Shown: in pieces, positions 1 through 10,157 of the stretch | How the letters are laid out: the number at the start of each line of letters is the position of its first letter | Position numbering within the stretch: position 1 is the first letter of the stretch | DNA from: Diaporthe sp. PMI_573 | Taxonomy: Eukaryota > Ascomycota > Sordariomycetes > Diaporthales > Diaporthaceae | Assembly: GCA_021399435.1 (NCBI GenBank) | Contig: JAJTUP010000042.1 | Coordinates: 372,001 to 436,000, forward strand | Length of the DNA stretch: 64,000 bases | Reading direction: 5' to 3' | Translations under genes and position numbers: made by a program | Notes under the pieces: model-generated | Databases searched by the model: none | What the model saw: the letters and a program-made list of their open reading frames with translations, nothing else | What the model was told of the DNA's origin: nothing

Positions 1-60
1 TGCACACTGCAGTGCACACTAATAGTCCGTGCGCTATTGGTTCAGTAGACGTTTCTCGGG

Positions 61-207
61 CTACACTGATGGTTCGGTGCAAGCCTACAGGCCACACTGG
101 TGGTTCAGTGCAAGGCTTTCAGACCACACTGATGGTCTAGTGTGAGCCTTCAGACCACACTGACGGTCTAGTGTGAGCCTGACCACACTGACCAGTAGTG
201 CGGTGCG
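61..207. repeat. Degenerate ~31-bp tandem repeat
   Basis: Four to five imperfect direct copies of a ~31-bp unit follow one another. Each opens with ccacactga or a close variant, and most end in a gtgagcct/gtgcaagcct-like half. Each unit is itself quasi-palindromic (cacactgatggtctagtgtg), so single strands could fold. There is no coding potential and the spacers do not vary as in a CRISPR array. The rest of positions 1-900 shows no gene I can support. Confidence 0.7.
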
Positions 208-900
208 AGGGTCGCAGACTAACAGTCTCACTATTAGTGCGTCCAAGACTTAGTGTGCGTCAGGCAACGTCTTTCCAAGTTTATAGCTCGCTGCGTCCCC
301 AATCAACCGATTCAACGCGTGTCAAGTCGCGTCTAACGTGTTGGGGATTTTTACGATAAGGTGCTAAGATATGTTAGTAGATACAATAGTTTAGCTGTGT
401 AAAGCTATTGTAACTTAGGTATCACACAACTGAAACAATCGTCTTAAAAGTGTCCCTGTTCCGCAGCAAAAAAACTAACTTTCTACCATGGCCAATGATT
501 GGCCAGCGGACTTGAATAAACACCTCCGTGAAGTTGAAGGCGGAATCCAAGAACGATTTGGAGCCTGTAGTCCAAACCAAATCTCTAGGACTTCCGAAGA
601 GGCTGGTTACCAAGCATGGGTGGTCAGATTCAAACGATTGGAAGCGGTTGGCTGATTTCAGGCCCTGCGGCTTGGCCTGTGTCGTCGACTTTCAAGTGCC
701 TAGGGAGGAAGTTGTCTAGAGCCTATATCTACACCCACTGTCCTTGAAGTCGACAGACCAAAGGTGCAACAAGCAACCTGGTCTCTCCAACAATTCTGCT
801 CTACCAGATTCCCATGATCGTCACCTCATTGTCTACGTAGCGTCTTTGCTGAATCATGTCCTCGGGCGTGGATCAATCCGAGACTGCGAGTGCTTTTGGC
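208..900. other. Non-coding stretch, no gene seen
   Basis: Only short ORFs (about 60 codons) occur on either strand, and none has a recognisable motif. The stretch ends exactly where the hAT left terminus begins. Confidence 0.5.
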
Positions 901-3742
901 CAGTGTGGCTAACAAACCGACCGACCTAGACCGGCCCCTTCGGTCTGTCGGTTTGGGTTGGTCAAGGCTCCCGGTCGGTCTAGGTCGGTCTGATAACCCC
1001 ATACCGAGGTTTTACCAGTGCAATTAAAATGATTTCCTGGCTGGTTACAGGATACAATGAAACCCTTTTTGCTCTTCTACGCAGGCACTACTAACGTACT
1101 TAGACTACCAGCCCTCTCATTAGCCACTGTTTTTGAAGCTGATCGGCCTCGACTACCTCAGGTGCTAGCCGGTTGCGCTCGTCAGTGATCATTTTCTTGG
1201 TCTGGCTAAACACCCTTTCGCATTTAGAACTTATGCTAGGAATTGAGAATAGATCTAGCGCCATTTGATACAAGACTGGATATTCTAATTGATGTCGATT
1301 CTACTATTTAAGAGGGTTTGCAACGTTGAGATTATGTGTGTAAATTGGCTGTGTCTGAAATATGTCAAGCTTGCTAACTGCCTTGACCTTCTTTTGCTGT
1401 GTATTCAAGGAGCAGATTGATCTTTTCCCAAATGAACTGTAGTCGTTAACGTCAGCTTCAATCTCATCGACTTCGCCTTCCAAAAGCCCCGCTTGAGCTT
1501 GAGCTTCAACTTCAGCCTGTCGGACGTAGTCGTCGAATAGGCTACCCACAGCGGACTGCATGTCGCTGTACCATTGCGGCCTATCCATCGCGGTTTTCCA
1601 GTATCGCTCAAAGTAGTCATACCCATATGATGGGTGAAGGGCTAGCGCTGCTCGGTAGACAGGTGTACGGTCCGATTTGACGTAATAGTCTTCAAGCTTC
1701 GCCCATCCGCAGTCGATTCCCGACTTAGAATGGGAGGGCTCCTCGAACTGAGTTTCCTCCGCGGCCTGCTTGAATTTGACAAACAGGTAGTCCATTGTCT
1801 TGAGGGTCTCCCACACTGCACCATGCCCGCCCTCTGCGCCCGGTTTGTTGGCGTTGCCCTCCATAGTCTTCGTAAGGATGTAGAACGGCTTTAGGAAATC
1901 GTGGAAGCGCTCTAATTCAACCCAGTCCGCAGCGTTGAGGAAGTCCTTCGTTAGGTCACGGTGGACCGGGTCATATTTCGGTTTTTGCCAGCGGGATTGA
2001 TAGAGCTCGATAGCGCTGCGCAGCTCGAGTGCTAGGATAAGTCAATCCGGAGTCAGCAAATGTCCAACACAGGTGGCAAGGGCAGACTGGCATACCACGT
2101 GTGATCATACTGTAAATTGAGTTCCAGCGTGTCTTGCCATCAACAACGATCTCCAATGTAAATATGGCATCGTCCCCTGCGAGCTCGGTCTGGAAACGCC
2201 GAAGCGCCTGTCGTCTCTGGTCCGTCCGGCGGATGTAGGTGGCAAGGTTGTGGAGTCTGCCAATGGCCCCTTTCTTGGCCCAAATGTCAAAACTGAATTC
2301 ATCCGTAGCCCCACGAAGCTCCGTCTCGAATTTGCTAACGTTTGAGCCGAAGATGACGGCCCGGACAACCAGGTTGATAATGTGGCCGATGCAACGTAAG
2401 CGGCGTCGGCCAACGTCCATTGGGAACCATCTCGCGAGCGTCTCCAGGCAGGTATCGTTGCTCTCAGCGTTATCAAGCATGAATTAGCCAAGCTTGGAGC
2501 CCATTTCGTATTGGTCGATTACTCCCTTCACATAAGGGGCAATATTCACACCGGAGTGTGGACCGACTAGGCGCGGCAGCCCAAGAAGGACATCACGCTT
2601 TTCGCCGTTGCTGTCAACGAAGTGGCCGACGATTCCGACGTAGTTGAACCCGTTAGAAGCAGTCCATAGATCGAAGCTTAGGTGAACTGAGCTCCTCGCG
2701 TTCTTGACGAGATTGACAATGATTTGCCGTCGGGATTCAAAGGTTTGGCGGATCCATGAACAAACTGTGGTGTGATGTTCCGGAAGTAGCTGACTTGCAA
2801 GCTCCCCACCATTCGCTATCAGCCACCGAAGGCGCTCGCTGGATGCCTGTCGGAAGGTGACATCTTCGATTATGATCCAGTCCACGAAGCGAGCTTTCCA
2901 TGTTCCTTCGTCAAAATGGGAAGCAAGCTGCAAGCCTAGGCTGGCCTGCCGCGACAATAGACGGGATATCGAGGAGCCAGACGTCGCCGCCAACGTAAAC
3001 GGAGTCGCCAAGCCGGGACCACTCTCCCCTGCCTCCGTGATTTGGTGCTGACGGAGCAGGTGCCTCGCGGCATGAGACGTCCCGGATGAGACGTATAGAG
3101 CTGTCGAATAGCTCTTCTTCACATGACAGATACTGCAAAGCCAGTAACGTACCCCGTGATGCTCCAAATTGGCGCCATGTCGGTATATCCACGACTCTTT
3201 GATCTTGGTGCCGATGACCCGCCTGTGACGGGGCCTCTTTTTGGCGCCCATAAGTCGTTTGCCACCGTGCCAGATATTCTCCCAATCGATTTCAAATTCG
3301 CATGGTGATGCATCTGTCTCGTCAGTTGTAGCCTCGCATGAGGCGGGCGTGCCTTCAAACCCGTCATCAGCCGGGATGGGAGGTGGGCGAGATGGAAGAG
3401 ATTGCGGTGTTGACGACACGTGGCTCGTAGTTCTGCTAGAAGACATGATAATGCAGCACGAATTGACAATGGCTCAGACAGATTGGCATGACACGAAAAT
3501 TCACTGAGGCAAACGTGTCGTGTCACGCAGACGCGTCGTGTCATTGAACTTAAAGTGAAGGTAAGCTGGAGCTGACCAATGGCAGCCCTAGAAACCACCC
3601 CAACCCAGACCAACCCAGACCACCCAATCCGACCGGCAGCTCTGGTCTGTCGGTCTGATGAGATTTGCCGGTCGGTCTGTCTGCGGTTTTGAAGATGGTC
3701 TGTCAGACGGTCTGTCAGACGGTCGGTCTGTTAGCCACACTG
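901..3742 (-). mobile_element. hAT transposon with terminal inverted repeats
   Basis: The left end reads cagtgtggctaacaaaccga and the right end is its near-perfect reverse complement (ttagccacactg at 3731-3742). Both ends are followed inwards by dense subterminal repeats of a ggtcggtctg/gtctgtcag motif, as is usual for hAT elements. The 2.84-kb interior carries one minus-strand transposase reading frame that is now broken. I could not find an 8-bp target duplication (cttttggc on the left, tgccggga on the right), so the flanks have decayed or recombined. A 0.4-kb relative with the same ends lies at 36328-36726. Confidence 0.85.
1100..3446 (-). pseudogene. hAT transposase, inactivated
   Basis: This frame encodes a BED-type zinc finger (CSIC followed by an H..H pair, about residues 100-135), the central RNase-H-like hAT region (MLDNAESNDTCLE, then RCIGHIINLV) and the C-terminal dimerisation block (SKCERVFSQTKKM). 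Together these identify an hAT family transposase. It is dead in three places. An in-frame TAA at 2484-2486 sits where a Tyr is expected in the KLG-Y-F-MLDNA motif. A frameshift lies near 2040-2060. Two consecutive in-frame TAG codons occupy 1301-1306, before the dimerisation block. The reading frame otherwise resumes to a stop at 1100-1102. The TAG pair would fit TGG or CAG codons mutated by G:C to A:T changes. The TAA would need a transversion. Confidence 0.88.
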
Positions 3743-4552
3743 TGCCGGGAAGTTCTTAGGGGTGCAGAGCACTTCGCAAACCACACAGAGCGCCTGCACG
3801 GTCTCCATCTGCCGCCGGCAGTCATTTCCAGGTAACTCTTGTGACGTCGCTGGTTCGGGTACCTGCATGGCCATCCCACCCAAATCGCCATCCCACCCAA
3901 ATCGCCATCCATCTAAATTGCTATCCTATTTCAATCACATGCCGCCGGAGCCGGGTCCCGCCGAGTCTGCAGTGATTGGCCTTCAAAGTCAACAGGGTAC
4001 TGTATTTGCTGTTGGGTACATATTTCGCTGTAAGTCTTTTTCCTCCCAACAACCCAAGAGCCTCTGTACTTCCCCTTCCCGTCCAATATGCAGGACACCA
4101 ATGTTGCTGCATGCCACTCTACAAAGTATAAAGCGCGTGAACTTGGAGCTTCCCACATCAGGGGAAATCGGCTGATTGTTGAGTACGATGTTGAGAAATG
4201 ACAACTGAAGGGTTCCTGGTCTTTGCCACCCCCTCGCCGATTTCCTCCGCACTCTAGAACGCTACGGGATCCCGGGATGGAATTGCCGAGCGGCATGGAA
4301 TGACTCGCGACATGTGCAATTGGTGGATTGGTCCGTGCAAGTTTCGTCTGGCCAAGTAGCTCTCGCGAGGCGTCTGTAGGTCGCCCTTTTTCTCCGGCAG
4401 GGGGCTGCCTGTGGTTCATGTGGCGCTGGTCAGTCATATGCGTTGCATTTGGTGAGCAAGCCGTCTTAATCTCTTAGATCGCTTCGGGCCACCGAATGCA
4501 TAGCCGATTCGAGGTTAGCTGCATTTCATCGACGAGAGACACTGGCAGCACC
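3743..4552. other. Intergenic; short 17-bp tandem repeat
   Basis: No gene is recognisable. At 3873-3926 there are two exact 17-bp copies of atcccacccaaatcgcc and a degenerate third. The rest is presumably upstream sequence of the aldolase-family gene. Confidence 0.5.
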
Positions 4553-4554
4553 TC

Positions 4555-4563
4555 TATATAAAC
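4555..4563 (+). promoter_or_regulatory. TATA box of the aldolase-family gene
   Basis: The string tatataaac lies 38 bp upstream of the first ATG (4593). With a normal TATA-to-start distance of about 30 bp, transcription would begin almost at that ATG. That favours the second in-frame ATG (4671) as the main translation start. Confidence 0.6.
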
Positions 4564-4592
4564 AGCGCCCTATTCGTGGCGAGAACTCCAAA

Positions 4593-5578
4593 ATGTTGTC
4601 ATCAAACGTTCAGACCTTTCGATATCCACAACGTTCCCCGGGTCCGATATTCCGCAGAAGATCGGCCGAGATGGTGACAACCAAGGATGTCTTGAAATCC
4701 CTCATCGCCGCTAATCATGTACTACATTTCAACGACGTGCTCGACGCCTACGGCCATATCTCGGTCAGAAAACCAGATAATTCCTCGACCTTTTTATTAT
4801 CGCGCGATCTCGCTCCAGCGCTGGTCTCCGGCGCCGAGGACATCGTCGAGTACCTGGTTGAGAACGCAGCTGCCGTAGCACCCAACCCACCCGCCGGTTA
4901 CATCGAGCGCTTCATCCACAGCGAGGTATACAAGCGCTATCCGTCGGTCAACAGTGTTATCCACAGCCATACCGATTCCGTCATCCCATTCGGCGTTACC
5001 CAGGTTCCGTTGCTCCCCGTAGGCCAGACGGGCAGTGTTTTCGGTTAGCGGCCACCGTTTTGCTTACAAGGGGATTAAACGTATATTAAATTTGCTGACT
5101 CCCGTTAGGGCAAAGTGCTCCCGTATTCGACATTGCTGACTATTTCCTCCCCACCGACAGCCACGCCCTGATCATCCGTAATATGCGTTTCGGCGCCGCG
5201 CTAGCGACGTACTTTGGCGGCAGCACACCGAACGGTACCACGAACGGCACCGTGCCCGTCAACAACGTGGTTCTCATGCGAGGCCACGGCATGACGGTCA
5301 TCGGCCCGGACATAGTCACGGCTGTGTTTCGGGCTGTGTACACTCCGGGCGCGGCCAACGACCAGAAAGACGCCATCGGCTTGGCTGCGCACGGTGGTCC
5401 CGATGGTCAGTCCGGCGGTGGCGGCGGGCCGATCCGGTACTTGACCGGCCGGGAGCTGAATGACATTATTGGTATTGGAACTTCGTTCTACTCTCGTGCT
5501 TGGGAGCTATGGGTGAGGCAGACGGAGGCAGCGGCGAACAAGGACATTTATAAGAATACTGTTGGCAGCCCTTTATAA
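4593..5578 (+). CDS. Class II aldolase/adducin-family protein
   Basis: Two exons, 4593-5043 and 5109-5578, are split by a 65-bp intron with donor gttagc, branch-like tgctgact and acceptor ttag. Splicing gives 306 residues. If translation starts at 4671 (MVTTKDVLKSL) it is 26 residues shorter, and the TATA position makes that the likelier start. The protein matches the class II aldolase/adducin head domain: the FNDVLDAYGHIS opening, IHSEVYKRYP, the metal-ligand motif HSHTD and the later RGHG motif. Members bind Zn2+ and act on small hydroxy-acid or sugar-phosphate substrates as aldolases, epimerases or decarboxylases. The substrate cannot be told from sequence. A Gly-rich loop (GGPDGQSGGGGG) lies near the C-terminus. 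It appears intact and is one of the few plausible host genes here. Confidence 0.88.
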
Positions 5579-8500
5579 GTAGCGTGTTGATTCCTCGGAG
5601 TATTAAAGCTGAAGCGCCACAAGGAGATTTACGCCAGGTCATGCTGGGATTGTGGGAACTGAAAGCTACTTTTTTTCGGGGCTGCGGTGAATACGGCAAT
5701 TGGCTTTCGGTGTGGTTTGTTTGTCTGAGGCTCGTTGAAAGCCACTCGTATGATCTCTGTTTCTTGTGATGTTGTATTCCAGAATGTGGAATTGCGATTT
5801 GGTATGTCATGTCAAGCCAGACTCTTTGTCACAATCGTTTGCCCGCGAGGCGTTTCGTTCGGGTCGAGGTCACATTGTGAAACGACCAATGAGGAGGCCG
5901 AGAAAGACGCGAAATATGGACGTCCGGGCTTCCGCGGTTCCCTAGGCCGTGGCTTGCATTTCACATGTACGGGGATTCGGCGTTTTCTGTATTGAGTGTT
6001 GTTGTGCATATCGAGCAGTCCCAGCCACGCTAAAAACGCCCCTATCACACGGCAATGGTCGGTGAGGTCAACCCCACATCGTTCGAGTTTCCCAGTCACG
6101 CGCCGAGGTCATTACCGGCCGGCCATGATTGACTCGCGGCAAACTTTCAAAAAGAGGCCAATTGAGAGCACAGTCCATCAGATGGCAGCTGGAGGCACAA
6201 AGGGAGATTTTGTTGCTTTGGAAAAACACTTCGCGCAGGGCATTACGTGGCGAAGCACCAGACGGTACGCGGGCATTTGGACTCGGAATCTGGCCGGACT
6301 CGTGGTTCATCGGCGCCGGACGTACCAGAGAGTGCGGTGATGCTGAAAGAGACAACGTAAAATGATGAGGATGTCTTTTCAGAAGCTTGTGATGTGAAGC
6401 GAAACAGCCGTGGAGTCCCTAGATCGAATGACTGGACCAAGTTTACAACGAATCAACTCATAGCTCCGCCCAACCGGGTCAGTGTTATTCGTTGTACTGA
6501 ACTCGACCCTGGCCCGGTTGACACCATGCCAGGGAACTGCCAACTCAACGATTTCTGTCAAACCCTATTTCCGACTGTATTTCGGACTGCCCGTTGTTAA
6601 AGTGGATAGCTGCTGGACCTGGGTGGCTGCTGCAGCCTGCAGTGGGGCCACCATGTGAGCTGAAGTGCTGCATGCGGGCTGTACGTCTGCAGCCTTGCGC
6701 AGGGAATTGAGAAGTAGACGCCAGCTGGACGAAATCGGCAGCAGGTACGCTGCATCGCCTATCGGCGAACTCGTCTCTGAAGGATCTCGCTCCCCATAAA
6801 GACAGTCTCCTCCTGCATGAGATAGAGTAGCAATCTGAATGCTACCACTCGCGTCATGATTGGCCAGAAAACTCAGGTCTGGTACAAGCAATGGGGGTTT
6901 GCTTGAGACGATGGTTTGCTTGAGACGATGGTTTGCTTGGGGTTATGGAAGAATGCGGTCGAACATTCTAACTATCGGAATTAGGAACTAGCATGGTGCC
7001 CTGGTTCCGTAAATACTGTAGCTGTCCAAGATGGGAAACGTCGATATGGCGGACGATCGTGCCGATGCCGTCTGCGCAGGGAGCATTCTGAGACTCTTAG
7101 GTATCTTCTCGGTCAAGCTCAGTGCTTCACAGCTGATGGGGTTGCCTGCGTCCGGGCTATTGAATGCTCTCGAGACCATGATTCGACACATTAGTCTACC
7201 ACGTCAAGGACGACGGGACGATCAAACTTAACTTTGGAAGTAGGCCCCGCTCGTAGCCCCCCAAAACCTCGTAAAACCGTTGTAAAACCACACCTGCCAG
7301 AGTGACCCTTTCCCCCAAAGCCTCGGTCAATATGAGGGAGTCGCAATATGGTACAAACCCAATCATTGGTCGGAAACTATACGTACGATTGTACAGTCAG
7401 CGCCCACCTTACATTGCATATGATAGAAGAAACGCCAAAGCTAACAATGGAAAAGACTAAATTCACGCCATCCACGGCTGATCTGACAAGCTCAGAAAGG
7501 CGGCTAACTCAACTTTTGGGCCAAGGGAGTTATGACGTACCTATCACATGCTTTCTCAACTGCAGGAGTACAACCGGAGCGGACGTTCGTCTCAGTAATG
7601 CTCAGTTGGGCTGCACCGGAGCACACATCGCTGTCGTCGTCGCCCGAGATTGTGGGCCGATATACCATGTCGAGTAGGGTCTCGACCGTAGAGGCGGCGT
7701 TCGGATCGGATCGAGCCTCCGAGGCCAAAATCGCAACGACAGAACCGCCGATTGTAAGCAGAAGGCTTGTGTATCCTTGAGACAACGCGGACTGCACGAC
7801 CGAATCCGATGTGAGGTTGAGCCAGCGGGAGTTGCCTACCTAGAGGGTCAACCCGGATCCCTCCGCAGTGCCTTCGACGCCCTTTCCGGTTAGGATCTTC
7901 CGATCAGACACCGAAGGTGGGTGACACGCCCCGGGTTTTGAGATGTGCTGCCGCAGCGGCGGACACAGGGTGCTTGATACTCCCGACAAGACCTAGAAGT
8001 AGCGACTTAGTAGCGCTTTGGTCGCTGCCGCGACCTAGGGTCGCAGCGCCTATCGCCCCTGCTGACAATCAGGTTTCTCGCGATCCAACGAAGGACATAC
8101 CTCTAACTTGTCTGCCACCGGAAGTCTCGGACCCATCACAGACATAGCGCCGGCCAGAGACTACATGTCCGCTCACATAGAAGTACAACTTATTTTGTCG
8201 GCATTCTCGATTGGGCTATGGATAATGAAGATTGACTCAAGAGCGGAGCTTCCCCCGGTCGGTCCTCGTCCGCGGCAGGGAGATCAAGCACTGCAAGGAT
8301 ACAAGGTTCCTTGGAAAGTCTTTGCTGCATCGCGTACTCCCGGGTCAGAAGACGCGGAGCAGCGGGAAAGTGGACCTGGCGGCGTGCTGACGCAGCCCGG
8401 AGCTCCAGTAACGAGCTAGCGCCCAATATGACGGCAGGGTGTTGACGACACCCGGCGGAGTGGTAGATGGAGCTGGGTTTAGCTTAAGATGGACTAACAT

Positions 8501-8830
8501 GCAGTTACAGTATTTGCTGTACCAAGCATCAATGATGGCTACCACCAAGGCGCGCGTGGGGGACGACACGATGCAATAGTCATGCAGAGAACAGAATGCT
8601 ATTGGTCAGTCACACCTTAACCTGGAGCTAATTATGGAGTAATTTAGGCAGGATGGAATGCGTCCTGGAAAAAGGACATTCATTGGGATACCATCGACCG
8701 ACGCCCTAAGTGGAATCAGAACACGGCTGTCGTAAGCGACCAATCAAGTACGTTGACCACGACAAATTGTATTTTTCCACTTTCTCTATTTTCAAATCAT
8801 TGGTAACACATCCTACTCAAAGCTCAAGCA
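5579..8830. other. 3.2 kb without a recognisable gene
   Basis: Only short ORFs are present on either strand. Several minus-strand ORFs (near 6565-6891, 6988-7191, 7504-7797, 8190-8569) have protein-like composition and could be pieces of one decayed or multi-intron gene. I recognise no domain, cannot link them by convincing splice sites, and make no call. Confidence 0.4.
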
Positions 8831-9823
8831 ATACACACACACACACACACAATTTATTGACGCCCGGCGGCGGCTTGCGCCGAAAGGGCAACTATTACTA
8901 ATCTGCAAATACATGTCCTAAAATGAATCCCGACCTCCTTAAGCCCATATGCAATCTGTTCCTAGCTTATAGCTTGTCTCAATCTACCATGTCTCTGCGA
9001 GTTCTCGTGGGTTAGTGGTGTTAGTAGGCCAACTTGAAGGCGATTCTCCAAGTGTTCAGTGTCCTATCTTCGGCGACTGAAGCGGTGCCTGCTGTATATG
9101 ACACGAGGTGATTAAGGTTTGTCGGATTAGTGGTGATGGGATGGAGGTGTTCCTCCTTGTGATCAGTCTGCGTCGAGTCGCCCCGTGGCAATAGCGAACC
9201 GTATCGTTGCGCGGACGGCATCCATATTTGGAGTCCAATTTGTACCATCTGACGGTGCTTTCCCTCCTAAGAAGAAGGAGATATTACTTCTGTGGGTATC
9301 TGTACACTGGAGCATCTGCGTTCGGTGTATCGTCCAACGCCTGCACCGAAAAAGGAAATGTTCCACGGTCTCTCTCGCTTGTCCACATGCGCACTGGTCT
9401 GACGATGCTGCTTCGATATGGTACAGATATGCGTTCAATCTTGCCATACCCGTCCTGAGCTGCGCGAGTATACTAGCTTCTTTCCAGGAGAGCCTGTCAT
9501 ACAGACGTCGCGTGTGTTTGCCTGGTAACGCTGTGTCGACTTTCTTGGAATGCCTGCCAACCTTATCTGGCAGACTTCTGGTGGTGCCTCGCTTGGCGCG
9601 TGCCACGTTGAGCGTCGTCGATCTTACTCTGGGGAGTTGTGTCTGTGGCTCTGTGCCCTGTCGTGTGGCTTCCTTGGCTTTTTGTTTGGCGCGTATCCAG
9701 AGCTCGTCATCTTCACCCGACGGTAGCCACGCTACCGTGATCACGTTGTTTTCTCTTCTGAGCTTTCTGATAGATTTGTAAATGCTGCAGACATGTTCCT
9801 GTCCAGACTGTTGTCGTGGGTTC
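8831..9823 (-). mobile_element. LINE copy A, 5'-truncated
   Basis: This is the 3' portion of a Tad1-like non-LTR retrotransposon. Its 3' end on the minus strand is a (TG)n tail (ac-repeat at 8831-8850 on the plus strand), preceded by a conserved 3' UTR that in all three copies has the cgcccggcgg and gaaagggcaact blocks. The 5' end stops inside the RNase-H-like region ([10 protein letters not shown]) directly against the TG tail of copy B, which is typical of incomplete reverse transcription. Confidence 0.85.
9163..9823 (-). pseudogene. LINE copy A ORF2, C-terminal fragment
   Basis: About 220 residues remain. They start at RNPRQQSGQ, run through the [17 protein letters not shown] zinc-binding motif (C-x-C-x7-H-x4-C) and end in [11 protein letters not shown]. 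Endonuclease and reverse transcriptase are absent. The open frame continues upstream into copy B's TG tail, giving a run of alternating Cys-Val that is not real protein. Confidence 0.85.
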
Positions 9824-10157
9824 CTGTGAATGTACACACACACACACACACAATTTATTCCGCCCGGCGGGCTTAACCCGAAAGGGCAACTATTAACAAT
9901 TTGACCATACATTTCCCAAGATATGCCTTGATCTCCTTAAAGCCCATGCAAAGTCCATTCTAGCTTATTTGCCTTCTTCTGCCATTTCTCTTCGGGTTCT
10001 CGTGGGTTAGTAGGATTAGTAGTAGGCTGGCTTGGAGGCGATTCTCCAAGTGTTCAACGTCCTATCCTCGGCGGCTGAAGCGGTGCCTGCTGTCCGTGGC
10101 ACGAGGTGATGGGTGTGGGTTCGGTGGCGGAGAGTGGTGGGTGATCGGTTAAGTGTT

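Noticed and set aside
61..207. CRISPR-like array
   Set aside because: Units are degenerate and contiguous with no unique spacers, and the genome is eukaryotic.
5579..8830. Zn2Cys6 transcription factor or other minus-strand gene
   Set aside because: Some short ORFs have plausible composition, but no zinc cluster, domain or splice chain could be established.
9824..9912. Upstream extension of the LINE A ORF (Cys-Val run)
   Set aside because: It reads the (TG)n tail of LINE B and is not protein.
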